Assembly: GCA_015680685.1 (NCBI GenBank)
Contig: MNCI01011128.1
Span: 1,126,292 to 1,190,291, forward strand
Length of the DNA: 64,000 nt
DNA from: Gnetum montanum
Taxonomy: Eukaryota > Streptophyta > Gnetopsida > Gnetales > Gnetaceae
Direction: 5' to 3'
In this document: piece by piece, positions 36,931 through 48,365 of the stretch
Numbering within the stretch: position 1 is the first letter of the stretch
Layout: each line of letters starts with the position of its first letter
Program-made: the position numbers and the translations under genes
The notes under the pieces: model-generated
The model's input: the letters and a program-made list of their open reading frames with translations, nothing else
What the model was told of the DNA's origin: nothing
The model's database searches: none

Positions 36931-37359
36931 TTGATCTGAGCTTAGCCTAAAAAGAATGCCTCATGAACCTAAATCTTTTAGATGAGAATAGTCTAGTAGC
37001 ACTCATGAGTAGTGAAGTCCATAATCGTTACTCCAAACTTCGACACAATACACGAATAAGACATGTAACTATACAACCGAGTGATAAGGTTCTCTACTAT
37101 AATCCTAATCATTTACCCCAAAAAGCTAAATTTTAGACACTTTAGGAGGGACCATACATTGTTCAAGCCACTTATATATCTAGTGCCTTACATATCTACC
37201 ACCCATCCTATCCACATAAGCTCATTCTTATCAATATCTAACAAGTCAAACTTTATTACGAATATTCCAAGAAGTCTACCTGATCTCTCCAACAGTCATC
37301 TACCTGTCCTTTCTTCCATTTAACTAATTCCATAAGGGTGTTAATATGAGACTATAGGC

Positions 37360-37580
37360 ACTTCACTGAATTTTTCATTTTCTTTCCATTTTTTCATATT
37401 CTTTAATATTTTCTCATTCTTTTATATTTTTCATTTCTTAAACTATTGATATTCTTTTTGACATTTTTCAATTCTTTACAATTTTTCCATTCTTTTAACA
37501 TCTTTCATTCTTTACACCTTTTTCTATTTTTACTATCTTTTTTATTTTTTTCATACCTTTTTTTCATAACCTTTGTAATA
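37360..37580 (+). repeat. pyrimidine-rich low-complexity tract in E2
   Basis: About 220 bp of T/C-rich sequence built on TTTTTCATTCTTT-like words, just after the integrase region. Open frames here (Phe/Leu/Ser only) reflect base composition, not coding. Confidence 0.75.
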
Positions 37581-39550
37581 ATTTTGATTGCTAATAAACA
37601 CATTACAAATAAGGTAAGATGTAGCTCAATAAAATGACAATTTCTCTATGTTATCAAGTCATAAGGGACTAATTATTTGAATAGTGAGAGCACAACGTTC
37701 ATCCATTTATTCCATTAATAAGAGGTTCTTACCATGGCCATAATGATATTCTTTTTCCATCATACAATTAAGAATAAACTTGTGATTATTAGGCCTAGAT
37801 AGAAAAGTGAAGAACCAAGTGGTAATGTAAAGGGTGTGACATCAATGGGTTTTATGGACTCCCTTGGATTACTTCTACTAGTCTTATCCTATTGCTTAGG
37901 TTGTATTATATCCTTGTAGATCTAAAAAAAGATGGGAGTAAGAGTAAAATAAGTGCTACCTTACCATGTCACTAGAAAGATATGTTACCCATGCCTAAAG
38001 GTAGTCCTCTAGTAAGGTTGACACAAATAAAAAAAAAGTGCACCGAATAAATTTCTGGGGGTACCACTAGAAAGACATGTTACCCATGCCTAAAGGTAGG
38101 TGGCTTCTCAAAAATCTAGAAAATAAATAATGCTATGAATAAACTCCTCCCTTGGACAATATGCCAAGTAACAATACTCCTTACAACAATGGTAGTCTTA
38201 TAGCTATGAATCCAAGAGATAAAACAATGTGATGTCACTAGAATGTTGTTTGTACTTGGATTGAATCTTGGATAGAAAGGCTAATGATTTCTTTAACCAC
38301 TAATAAAATACAGGAACTCATTATGCCTATGGTAAGACACCTCATGTCCCAATTTTTGCAATCCCTTTAGAGTCCATTTTATCTCACTGTATGAATAGTC
38401 ATAACTTGTGGTTTTGTGTAATATAGTATGATTTTCCCAACTTGGTGATACCAACATGTGTGTTTTACTAAATAGGTATGCATTACATTCAACTCCTTGA
38501 GTGCCTAAGGACACTTTTAGGTGTGGTTATACAAGGGCATTAAGGACTAGAGCCTACTTTAGGGAGGATTCACTTGTATAATTTTTGTATCCTAGACTTG
38601 CTAAGCAATTCCACATCATCTTAAGCCTTTGAATACCAATAAATGTCAATAAAAATTTCCTTTATCATTTAATATCCCCATTCCAACAGCATGAATTCAT
38701 TACCCATCTCATCCATCTTATCAACACTTCATGAACTTTCATAGCTCAAGATTCCTTCTTTATGAACTTTCTATGCCAAATTCTTGAAAAATATACATCA
38801 TCCATAGTCCGAGATCCTCTTAACATGCTTTGTAACTTCTAATCATCCCAAATGATACATTTTTTATACTCAAAAATTATCGGAAAATAAGAATTTTTTG
38901 CCTCCAAGCCCCTCCGATATTGGATAAAGCTATATTATTAAACCAAACAAAGAAACAAGTGATAAAACCAAAGATAAAGAGAGAATCTTGGAGCCTATAA
39001 AATATATAGATGTGTGGGGACTTAGCCAAACTTTTTTCATTTTTCACATTTGAGCAAGGGATATCTTACCATTTTTCTTCTGCAATTTGTGCTTTGGCCT
39101 CCTAGATTCTCCAAGCCATAACTTGCACACTATCACTCCAATTGTCATGATTTTTGAATCTATCTGATCCTAGAGTGCCCATATTAGTCGTGGAGGGGTG
39201 CTCTCAAGGAATATCTAAGCCAATTTTTCAGAATTTTCCAACACTCGAAAGGTATTATAAGGGTAAGTATGAAGGGAAACTTGAAAATTTTTAATAAAAA
39301 TCATCACATTAATGTCAGAAACACTTAAATAATGCTCTTAAAGAACCATAACAATCATTACAAGTCATGAACAAGAATGAAATGGACAATTGTGAAAGAT
39401 TATAAGAAAATTAACACTTATGGGGTTTCTTTTTGAAAATATTTCTAACTTTGCAACCCTAATAAACTAGGAATTTGATCTAACTAAAGGTATAAAAAAA
39501 GAAGGAAGTTATAAAAATCAAAGAACACATTCTAATAGATCCTAATTCCT
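37580..39550. other. spacer between integrase and extra ORF region of E2
   Basis: Nearly 2 kb with no recognisable gene. ACTAGAAAGA...ATGTTACCCATGCCTAAAGG occurs twice (about 37970 and 38065), a short local repeat. Nothing else stands out. Confidence 0.5.
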
Positions 39551-39559
39551 TGATGATTG

Positions 39560-40850
39560 TAGATGGTTCGAAAGAGAGGATAAACAGGAGGATCCTCATA
39601 ACTAGCAAGCAAACAACCAAGAGGCTAAGATAAACAGGAGCACAAGAGCCACAAGCAGAACATGCAAAGTAGGAGGCTCAATCCTTTAGTATCCATCAGG
39701 AAACTCTTGCTACCAAACAATTAATCCAAGTAGAGGTAGAAGAAGCACAAGAACAAGGATAGTGTCTTACATTATCACAAGAATGCCTCCAAGCCATCCA
39801 AGAGAAATCGCTTCTGACCACAGTGATTGTGAAAATGGACTTTGGTCCATTTGTAGAGTTTGTTCTAAAAGCGAAAAGGACATAACTCCAAGCATCACGA
39901 TTATAGCCCATCCTTTCCAACAGTGACGAATGGAATATAGGGAAGGCCTACTAGTTTTGGCATAACAAAGAGGAAGATGCTATGGTCAACATTGAAAGAG
40001 TCTTCGTTTCTTATTTAGTCAAGGTGATAGCAGAAGCTTTGAACTCCAAGCATCACGATTATAGCCCATCCTTTCCAACAGTGACGAATGGTATCTAGGG
40101 AAGGCCTACTAGTTTTGGCATAACAAAGAGGAAGATGCTATGGTCAACATTGAAAGAGTCTTCGTTTCTTATTTAGTCAAGGTGATAGCAGAAGCTTTGA
40201 ACATGCCCAATGAAGGATCAAGATTAGCACATTTGTCCACTAGGTCAAATATAGAAACTAGAAAACTATGGCTAAAAAGGGCATATGGAAAAGAAGATAA
40301 AGAGTATAATGAATTAACTCTAGAGGAAAGAATTTATTTCAAAATTGGCACATACCAGTTGTTTCCCACAAAGAGATTGAACAAATTGTCCACCTATGCA
40401 GCTAGCGTAAGTGTGATTCTAATGGGAAAGTACGTTGAAAATCTCACACAACTCTATTTTATAGAGATTCAAAGGTGGTTCAAGGAAAAGAAGGTAGGGA
40501 AGCTGATACTTCCATTTCCTTGCCTAATCAGGAAGCTTTGCAAACATGTTGGAATCTTAGGGTACACTAATGATGTCCTCAGGAATGCTTAAAGTGCCTC
40601 TTATGCTGAAATGCTTAACTTGGCACCACCAAAGAAAGATCAAATGGAAGAAGAGACTGAAGCTAGGGAAACCATAAAAACCACTAAACAAAAATAGCAA
40701 GTGGGACCTAGTGGTTAGTAGCAACAAGAGCAACAGCAATAGGAAGAGTAGTAGCAACAACAACAATAATAAGAATAGTAGCAATAGCAAGTCACACCAC
40801 CATTGTTGTAGGACTAAAAGCCATCAATGGTTCATCTGCAATAGATTGTA
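39560..40850 (+). pseudogene. extra ORF of E2 with plant-transposon-protein-type domain
   Basis: Begins MVRKRG near 39560, then stops. The longest open part (40140-40592, 150 codons) has TRKLWLKRAYGKED, TLEERIYFKIGTYQLFPTKR and LPFPCLIRKLCKHVGI, the motif order of the putative plant transposon protein domain found in an additional ORF of large Athila/Tat-like elements, where it sits apart from gag-pol. Function unknown. It is followed by a CAA/CAG-rich, Gln-type stretch (40690-40800). A 158-bp tandem duplication (39884-40199) breaks it. Confidence 0.6.
39884..40199. repeat. 158-bp tandem duplication in the extra ORF of E2
   Basis: AACTCCAAGCATCACGATTA begins at 39884 and 40042. GAAGATGCTATGGTCAACAT follows in both units with the same spacing. 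The units differ by only a few bases. Confidence 0.92.
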
Positions 40851-41313
40851 GAGACTATTAGTTGGGGAACATGGGAGGAGGCCAACCTCTACAAAGTGAT
40901 TGATAGTGACATTCAGCCCATAGTGTCCACAGATCCTGTAAGTGAACAGATATCATTACAGTTAGGAAGAGAGGCCCAATGGTCACAATAGATTTTTGGG
41001 AATGTTGCATCATTCCAAGTGGTGCTTGAAATAGGAGAAGCATCCACAGTTGTAATTATGTAGCACCAAGATGCAACAGGAGCCACAGAAGTGATCACAG
41101 ATCACATCAAAGAATCTTTCAACATACCTATCATGCCACCAATGGATCTAACTAGAGCCAGGGATGCTCAAATGTTAGCTAGTACCTCAATGAATTCTAC
41201 TAATCTTGAGGATGTGCTAAATAAACTACTATAAACTGGATAGGTGATGATAACTCTTTTCAACATCCCAAGTGATGTGACTATAGTGTAATCAAAGCTG
41301 ATGGTAACCAAGG

Positions 41314-42351
41314 TGATGAGTGGCGAGGTACCCCTACACTCCACCATACGAATACGAGCGTGCACGCGCGATCCAGTCAAAATCCGCAGACTAAATGCCT
41401 TAACGCCACAAGAAACACTTAGGGTTAATCGTTCGTTGTCTTCCCAGGCTTGCTTGTATGTGTCACGGTGTATGGTTAAGCAAGTCTGAGGTATGTGATT
41501 TTTTTGGTATTTTCGGCTTATCTTCTATGCTACCAGGAGGAAGGGTTGAGAAAACTAAACTAACTCTAACTAAGATCTAAGTCTAAATTAACTAGCGTCA
41601 GCATCCGTTCCCACTTGCCGGACACACCCTGAACTATGCAACTGCAGCTTACCAAACGCTAATCGTTACTGGGATCGCCACACGTAACGCAAGTGCTCGA
41701 AGTGGTCGTACTGAGGCACCTATTTAGCCTACGTGTGATAAGCAGCCGATTCCTTAGCCAGCCGTACACACCCGTGGGTGCTCGTAACTAAGTCGTACTT
41801 ATCACACGATCTAGCCTAGCAATGAGCAGCCGATTCCTCAACTAGCCGTACACATTAGACCCGGGAGTTACCAAGCGCAGAATCCTGGAATACGCTACTG
41901 GGTTACCAAGCAGCCAATGCTCGTAATTAAGTCGTACTCATGCATTGCGTCAAGCAGCTGATTCCTTGACTAACCGTACACGTCCGTAGACGCTCGTAAT
42001 CAAGTCGTACTTGAACGCACTAGGAAAACAGGAAATAAAAGCAACAAATGAAACCACGTGCTACAAGGCTTATCCAATCAAGTTCGTCTTTATTGTCGTA
42101 CACAACTTGGGTTCAGGTTACAAGCTGCTCGAATAAAGAGCCGTTCACTCTAGGACTCCTACTGCGGGCACATGGGGAAAAATTCTAACTCTGGAGTGAT
42201 CAATCTGCCAGAGCTTTGCTACACTAGCCAGGATTGGGAAATGAAGGGAGTGCCACCTCTTATTTATAGATATGGCAGCGGGACGCGATATCGCGGCGGC
42301 TGCGATATCGCGTACGTGATATCGCGGCCTAGTGCAAGTCGCGTCTCATCA
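41314..42351 (-). mobile_element. solo LTR, family F1 (1038 bp, TSD CAAGG)
   Basis: Plus-strand ends TGATGAGTGGCG and GTCTCATCA, flanked by CAAGG at 41309-41313 and 42352-42356, inside the extra ORF region of E2. It has three units of the CAGCCGATTCCTTGACTAGC-type minisatellite (about 41740-42025) and a short palindrome array (42275-42340). TATTTATA (TATA box, minus) lies near 42263. Confidence 0.95.
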
Positions 42352-42356
42352 CAAGG

Positions 42357-43560
42357 GTAAGCTGGTCATGGTATAGACTAGGGTGAAGCATGTAGAAGCT
42401 GAAATCCTTATACTATAAGAAGAGATTGCAAGCCTAAGGGTGAAACGTAAAGATCCTACTCAATACATTGCACCTAACCAACTAGAACAATTTAGAACAA
42501 AATAAGTCAATTGCTTGCTAAAGTAAAACAAGTAGATGAAGAACAAGGAGGAGAAAGTGATGTGAAATGCCTCAATAGTAGAAGCACAATCATATGCACA
42601 TGCTAATTTACTCACCACAGCATAAGAATTGAATAAATAACTTACTACAAATAACATCAAGTTAACCAACATCAAGAAGCAGAAGAATATCCTGAAGGAA
42701 AGCATCCATTAGTTGAGAGTACAATTGATGAGGGTTAACCAAGATATGATTTTCTTAGCAAGGGAGAACATAACTCTCTCAAGGAAGAAGGTACGTGCAA
42801 TTAAATAGAAATCAACTATTGAGATTAATGTGTGGTAGAATGAAGCTAAGAATCATTAAAGGCTCAAGGAACACTTTCACAATCAAGTGGGAATGTATAA
42901 ACAAATCAATAAGAAGGATATCTAGATGGAAAAGGCTCAAATCAACTCCATATCAGCATAGAGTCCAGACTGGCAATCCATCTTGGATAGTTATGCTCAT
43001 GTCCATCAAGCAGAAGTCAAAAATAATGACTTGAAAATAGAGGATCTAAAAGAATACATGGGGTTAGCTAACCTTCACTATGCTAACCTGGCCATGTTAA
43101 TAGCAAGTAAGCTCAAAAATGAACTTGAACAACAAGTAGCAGTCACGTATGCATGGTACGAAAAAGAGTTTATGAATAGAAAAGATGCTTTACAGAAACT
43201 TCAAGTAGTAAACTCTAAATTAGAAGCAAAAAAGGCTAGCTACTAGGGATAGAAGGATGTTGTAGCAAATCTATCAAATTATCATGAGTTATGAGTAAAG
43301 GATAGAGCATTTGAAGAAGAGAGGAGGTAGTTCGCGGCTTGGTATGTCAAGGCTAATTAGATGTTTCCACAGCTTTCTTATCCATGGAATGTACTAGCTC
43401 CATCACACATTGCACAACAAGCATGGATAGTACATGATCCCAACACGAAAGAGGATGAACTTCAGGTGCTCCTAAATAGATACAAATTTTAGAAGCCTAA
43501 TGAAAAAGGGAAGCAATCAATGGAAGAGCCACCACCACCAAGCACTACATAGGCTAGATC
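42357..43560 (+). pseudogene. downstream half of the E2 extra ORF, coiled-coil-like
   Basis: Broken frames rich in Glu, Lys, Gln and Leu. The longest (42983-43246) has LKIEDLKEYMGLANLHYANL and ELEQQVAVTYAWYEKEF, with heptad-like spacing suggesting a coiled coil. It continues the ORF upstream of the solo LTR. Near 43525 a Pro/Ser tail (EEPPPPS) ends it. No enzyme motif is seen. Confidence 0.5.
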
Positions 43561-43720
43561 GAGCTTCATCTAGTTTTATTTTAATCCAAGTTATCTTGTC
43601 ATGACTCATGTCAATTTTGTAAAATACCACTACAATATTTAGTATCATGTAAATCTCCCACCCAATTTTTTAAGAAACTTTATTCACATTTTGTTTTAAC
43701 CTAAGGATGAATTTTCAATT

Positions 43721-43733
43721 AGTCATGAGGGTA
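43721..43733 (+). other. polypurine tract of E2
   Basis: TCATGAGGGTA directly before the LTR start TGATAAA. Short for a purine tract, but matched by the E4 equivalent. Confidence 0.6.
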
Positions 43734-44593
43734 TGATAAAGTCAAATTTGGTAGACTGTGATATCAAATATACAATATTATAGCACTAGCTACATCATCA
43801 TATATGCAATATTGCAAGATGTGTCTCATCCTATAAATACAACACTTAGGCACATAGATTCATAATAGTTTTCATTCCATAGTAGCAGAACTCTTTCAGT
43901 TTGTTTTCGTTAATTTAGTTTAATCACTTAGAAGTGTGAATGCTTGCAGTGTAGTGTGATGTGGTGTATGAAGTCTTCATTCAAGAATCTTGTACTTGGG
44001 TACAAGTGTGACCTACAATAAAGATCAAGCTATTTCATACTATTGCAACATTCTCCTAGTTTAGTGTTTTACTTAGAATAATGTTTACTATTTTCTTAGT
44101 TAATGTTTACTATTCCATGCACTTTATCATTACTGTTGTTAAGTGAAATGAGTACGACTGATCTCGAGCACTTAAGTCTAATTTCTTGGTAACTCAATAG
44201 TGCTATTGCTTGGTTTGCCCAATAGCAAAGTACTTGGTAATCCCAGTAATAGTTACACAAAGCCCAGGGTGTGTATGGAAGATCAAGATCAAATACTCAT
44301 CACCTTAGGATAGACTAGATTCATTTATTGTTATAGTTAGACTTAGAAATTACTTTTACTTTACTATGTCTGCTAGGAGCCAGATGGTCAAATAACATCA
44401 ACATATCATATACCTCAATGTGAGCTAAACCATACACATAGAATTCACTAGCTTCATGTGAGAAGACAATGGTCTCAAACTAAAACCAATTACTAGCATA
44501 ATCACATTACCTCATTCATGGATTACCATCTGATCGCATGTGAAACACCTATGACTTATATGGTTGGGTGTTGGATTGCTCCACTACTTATCA
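43734..44593 (+). repeat. 3' LTR of E2, intact (860 bp)
   Basis: It starts TGATAAAGTCAAATTTGG and ends CTACTTATCA, followed by the target copy CTTAT. It gives the reference order for the broken 5' LTR. TATAAATA lies near 43832, and AATAAAGATC near 44018 is a possible polyadenylation signal. Confidence 0.93.
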
Positions 44594-44730
44594 CTTATTT
44601 TGTATAAGCCTTTGCATTGATGGAATAGTGTAATATCTAGGCCAATTACTTGAAAAAATTAATTATGAGCAACATTATCCCAAAACTTTTGTAGTTTTTC
44701 CTTGTAATTTCCAATGAAGATATTTATTTT

Positions 44731-45597
44731 TGATAAAACCTTTTTTATCTGTAGACTACGATATCATATTTAGTTACAATTATGTAGCACTTCATACTCC
44801 ATCATATATATGATGTATTGGGCCATGGTCATACCTATAAATACTAACCCACCATTGCATTGAAAGAAAAACATTTCGCCAACACTTAGTGAAACTCTTG
44901 CAATTTGTTTTTGTAAGTTAGAGTTAGAGTGAATGTCCACAATGTGTTGAATTACAGTTGTATAGAATCTTTTTTAAGTGGATTGTTTTTGGACACAATT
45001 CATGAATGCCAATAAAGATCAAGATTGTTCTTTATCATTATAGCATTTCACTTAGCATAATTTTACTTTTCTATCATGTTTACATTTATTCAATCATTTA
45101 CATTTCCTACATCATTTAATATTCCAATGTCTATTAGTAAGGCAAAATAAGTATGAATGAGTTCGACCATAAAGTGTAACTATTTGATAACCCAATAGTC
45201 ACTTTGCTTGATTCGCTCAGTAGTAAAGTTACTTGGTAATCTTAGTAATAGTTGCATCAAACCAAGACATATATGGAAAACCAAGAACAGATGCTTCTCA
45301 TCATAAGATAGAATAGATTTACATTTTCTTTGTACTTGTACTTAAAAATTATAATCATCTTTACCATGTTGGCATTTAGCACATTTAAAGCCAAAGAACA
45401 TCATTAGATCATATACCTTATTAAGAGTTGAACCATACAATTTGCACTTCGCTAACTTTAAGTGGGAAGATAAAAATTATGAACTTAACATCAACTTGCT
45501 ATTATACTTACATTGTCCATACGTAGATTATGATCTGATCACACGTGAACACTTGTAACTTGTAGGGTTGAATGCTAAAATACCCGACCACTCATCA
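44731..45597 (+). mobile_element. solo LTR, family F5 (867 bp, TSD ATTTT)
   Basis: It starts TGATAAAACC and ends CGACCACTCATCA, flanked by ATTTT at 44726-44730 and 45598-45602. It shares the TGTAGACTACGATATCATAT block with the E2 LTR but has diverged along most of its length. CTATAAATAC, near 44840, contains the TATA box, and AATAAAGATC lies near 45012. It lies in host DNA just right of E2. Confidence 0.9.
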
Positions 45598-45602
45598 ATT
45601 TT

Positions 45603-46045
45603 TCATAGATAACTATAATATTTCTACAATCATAAAATCTACGATTTCAATTTTACATTTCAATATAATACACTAAGATTACACTTGCAAATAAACATCA
45701 TCATCTTATCAACAATGAAGTATTAACATACAAGTAAAAGCCTTGGCATGCAAATCCTAGGTCACAAGTCAAAATAAAAATCCCTTAAAAAAAACAAGTT
45801 CAATTATGGATTCTCTAAAATTGCTCTAACTTATATACCACAAACCACACCTTATAATCATGTAAACTATGCCTCACATGCAATGCCTCCTTACCAATTA
45901 CAAGTCTTCTCATTTAACTATATCTTATAAATGTCAAACACATAGCATGCATATTTTTCATGCACTTAAGAGCTACCATACAATGTACCATGATGCTTAG
46001 CTAAATGTAAAAACATGGTTGCCAAAGTAATTTCAAGTACTAATT
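45603..46045. other. intergenic, nothing recognised
   Basis: AT-rich sequence between the F5 solo LTR and the copia element. No ORF, RNA gene or repeat was recognised. Confidence 0.55.
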
Positions 46046-46513
46046 TTTTAATTGATAGTTAATGTGAAAAATCAAGAATTGTTAATTGTCAATTAATGTG
46101 AAGAAAACTCTTCCTCTATTTTATATTAATTTAAGTTATGTCTTTCATAACTTACAACTTTGTAATCTTTTCTTGAGATATGATTAGCAATTTCTAAAAT
46201 TATCTAAAATTTGTAATAGAAAAAAGATTGTTATTTTCTCCTATAAATTAAGGATGGGAAGATGTGTTAAGAACCATCATAACAATAGCAACAAAGTGTG
46301 AATGAAAGGACTTAGGAGTATCATGGAAGCAACAAGTTGTGAGAGCTATCAAGGACGACTTGTGTCCTTGGGATATTTTCTCCAAATAAAGGAAGATTTC
46401 TACACTGGTTCTTATAGTTTTTTTCCCACTTTGGGGTTTTCCGTGTAAATTTTTGTATGTTTTACTTGTTGTCTTTGTTGTTTCAGTTTGCCAATTTAAT
46501 TAATTTCATAACA
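46046..46513 (+). repeat. 5' LTR of the copia element
   Basis: It aligns with the 3' LTR over its whole length (for example GATATGATTAGCAATTTCTA in both). The first base pair is TT where the other LTR has TG. It ends TTTCATAACA. Confidence 0.82.
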
Positions 46514-46531
46514 AGAAGTATCAAAGTGAGG
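46514..46531 (+). other. copia primer binding site (initiator tRNA-Met type)
   Basis: AGAAGTATCAAAGTGAGG directly follows the LTR and resembles TGGTATCAGAGC..., the usual plant copia site, with changes in the first bases. Confidence 0.65.
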
Positions 46532-46639
46532 TTGATGGAGAGGTTATAGATAACAGACAAGCATGTTGGTTAGAATTAGAACATATGTAGTGTGTTGATG
46601 AAAGATATCTTAGCACAAAAGGAGTGCGATGAGGCTCTT

Positions 46640-48290
46640 TAACCTTCAAGACCTACAAAGATGTCAGGTGATGATTGGAAAAATTTGTAAGCAAAAGCAC
46701 TAACATTGACTTGTCCTTGTTTGAGCAATAGAATTTTAGCATCTTTTTCTAACAAAACCAATCCCCATGTTCTTTAGGTAAAGTTGAAAAACAAGTTTGA
46801 TAAAGTTTTAGGTTTGAATCAATTTCATATTTATCAAAAAGTTTTTCATACAAAGATGAAAGAAGGTGTGTCTTTACAAGATCATCTAGATGATATGATG
46901 GCTACTTTTGTTAAATTTGAAGAATTTAAAGTAATAATTCCAAAGCCAGTGAAGTGTTATGTTGTTTTGAATTCTTTACCTAAATCTTGGTGATGAGTCA
47001 CATTCTGTCGACTACGTCGATGTGGCCTCATCGTCTGGGCTTTGTCGATGAGGCCTAGTTGATGCATCATATCATGCATCAATGTGGCCCCATCGACATA
47101 GTGCCTGTAGTCAATTATAAATATGTGCATGCAACTGCATTTATGGCAAGTAGAAATTGTAGTTGTAGTGAAGCTATTGCACTTTTTCCATTTAAAAGTT
47201 AGAATTTTTTCCTGAGTGCCCGCAGCATGAGTCATTGAGTGTACAAATCTTTATTTGAGCATTGTTGTACCTAAGCATGACAATGTGTGTGGCAGTAAAG
47301 ACGAGCTTTCTAATAAATCTTGTAGCACTTTGGATAGATTAGCTATTTCATTTATGCATTCAATGTTTTTAATCATTTATTAAATGTTTTTCATTAGTCA
47401 TTAAATATTTTCCAATTATTACATTAATCAAGCAATTAAGCCAAATAGATTACACACATAAGTACGATCGCTTCAAGCATAACACATATTCGCTTGGTAA
47501 TCCTAGCAACGTTATTGCTTGGTATGCTCAGTAGCATAGTGCTTGGTTGCCTAGCAGCGGATATGTGGGTTCAGGACGTGTATAGAAAGTGGGATCAAAT
47601 GCTTATGTTAGGATTAGTTAAATGCTAGTTAATTAGTTAATTTAGTTTAGTTAATCCAATTCCTTTTACTTACATTTTGAGCACCAAACTATAAAATACA
47701 AAATGATAAAAATCGAATGCCTTGGTTACACTTAACCATACCAACGAAAGTCACAAGTGTAATTGGAAAGACAACAATTGACCTTAGGGTTAGATTCACT
47801 TCCTAAAGGGCTAGTGCACCAAAAATGATACAGTCCATGGAATTTGACCAGATCACGCATGAACGCTTTGTGATTCATATTGTTGGGCATAGGGGTACCT
47901 TACCACTCATCACTTGGAATCCAATTATTACAACTATTACCACCTCTATGAGTACTAGTAATATTTCTTTTGATGATGTAGTTTCTACTTTTCAGGATGT
48001 AGGAAAAACATTGCTTGAAGAACAAGGTTAATCATTAGGTAATTTATTTACAATTTCAAATAGAGGTAGATCTAATAAACATGATCAAAGCAAGGGACCT
48101 AATCAAAGTAGGGAAAGCAGTAAAAGTAGAGGAATATCTAAAAGTAGAATTGAATGCCAGTTTTGCCACAAATTTAGTCACATAAAGAGAGACTATAGTG
48201 GTTACAAAGCATAGAAAGCACCATTGAAATAGAAGGAGAAAAATAAAGTTAGGAAAATCAAAAAGTAACATAGGTCTACAAATAAATCAT
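46640..48290 (+). pseudogene. copia gag, split by a solo LTR
   Basis: VFHTKMKEGVSLQDHLDDMM and KCYVVLNSLPKSW (46784-46990) are the UBN2-type gag domain. The frame stops at the inserted LTR and resumes after 47917. A zinc knuckle CQFCHKFSHIKRDY follows near 48150, but its last Cys is Tyr, so the zinc site is incomplete. Confidence 0.8.
46991..47912 (+). mobile_element. solo LTR, family F3 (922 bp, TSD CTTGG)
   Basis: It starts TGATGAGTCAC and ends TTACCACTCATCA, flanked by CTTGG at 46986-46990 and 47913-47917, inside copia gag. The U3 block (47005-47100) is built from TCGATGTGGCCTCATCG-type inverted words before TATAAATATG (47116). AGTAAAGACGAG lies where other families have AATAAAGA. It is the intact reference for the damaged F3 LTR at 18017-19605. 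Confidence 0.95.
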
Positions 48291-48365
48291 ACAAAGGGTG
48301 AGCTTGCTTTTAATTTTATTGTATCTGAATCATCTACAGCATTTTCTTTAAACACAACAAAAGAA

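Larger units (their letters stand above)
16691..44593 (+). mobile_element. Ty3/gypsy retrotransposon E2, host of the nested cluster
   Basis: One element bounded by a target duplication CTTAT (16686-16690 and 44594-44598). Its LTRs begin TGATAAAGTCAAATTTGG and end in ATCA. The 5' LTR is interrupted at three places, so its last piece (30843-31005) lies 13.7 kb from the previous base in the original element. Internal order: primer site 31007, gag 31150, protease, RT, RNase H, integrase (to about 36930), a long spacer, an extra ORF region (39560-43560), a purine tract and the 3' LTR (43734). Without the nested insertions the element is about 13.3 kb, which fits the large Athila/Tat-type plant elements. 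All ORFs are broken. Confidence 0.9.

Noticed and set aside
37081-37637. Two plus-strand frames after the E2 integrase
   Set aside because: The first is the wrong frame of the integrase tail and spacer; the second is a T-rich low-complexity translation.
44594-44730. E2 extending beyond 44593 into the next LTR
   Set aside because: The CTTAT target copy at 44594-44598 matches 16686-16690, and the next LTR has its own ATTTT duplication, so they are separate insertions.
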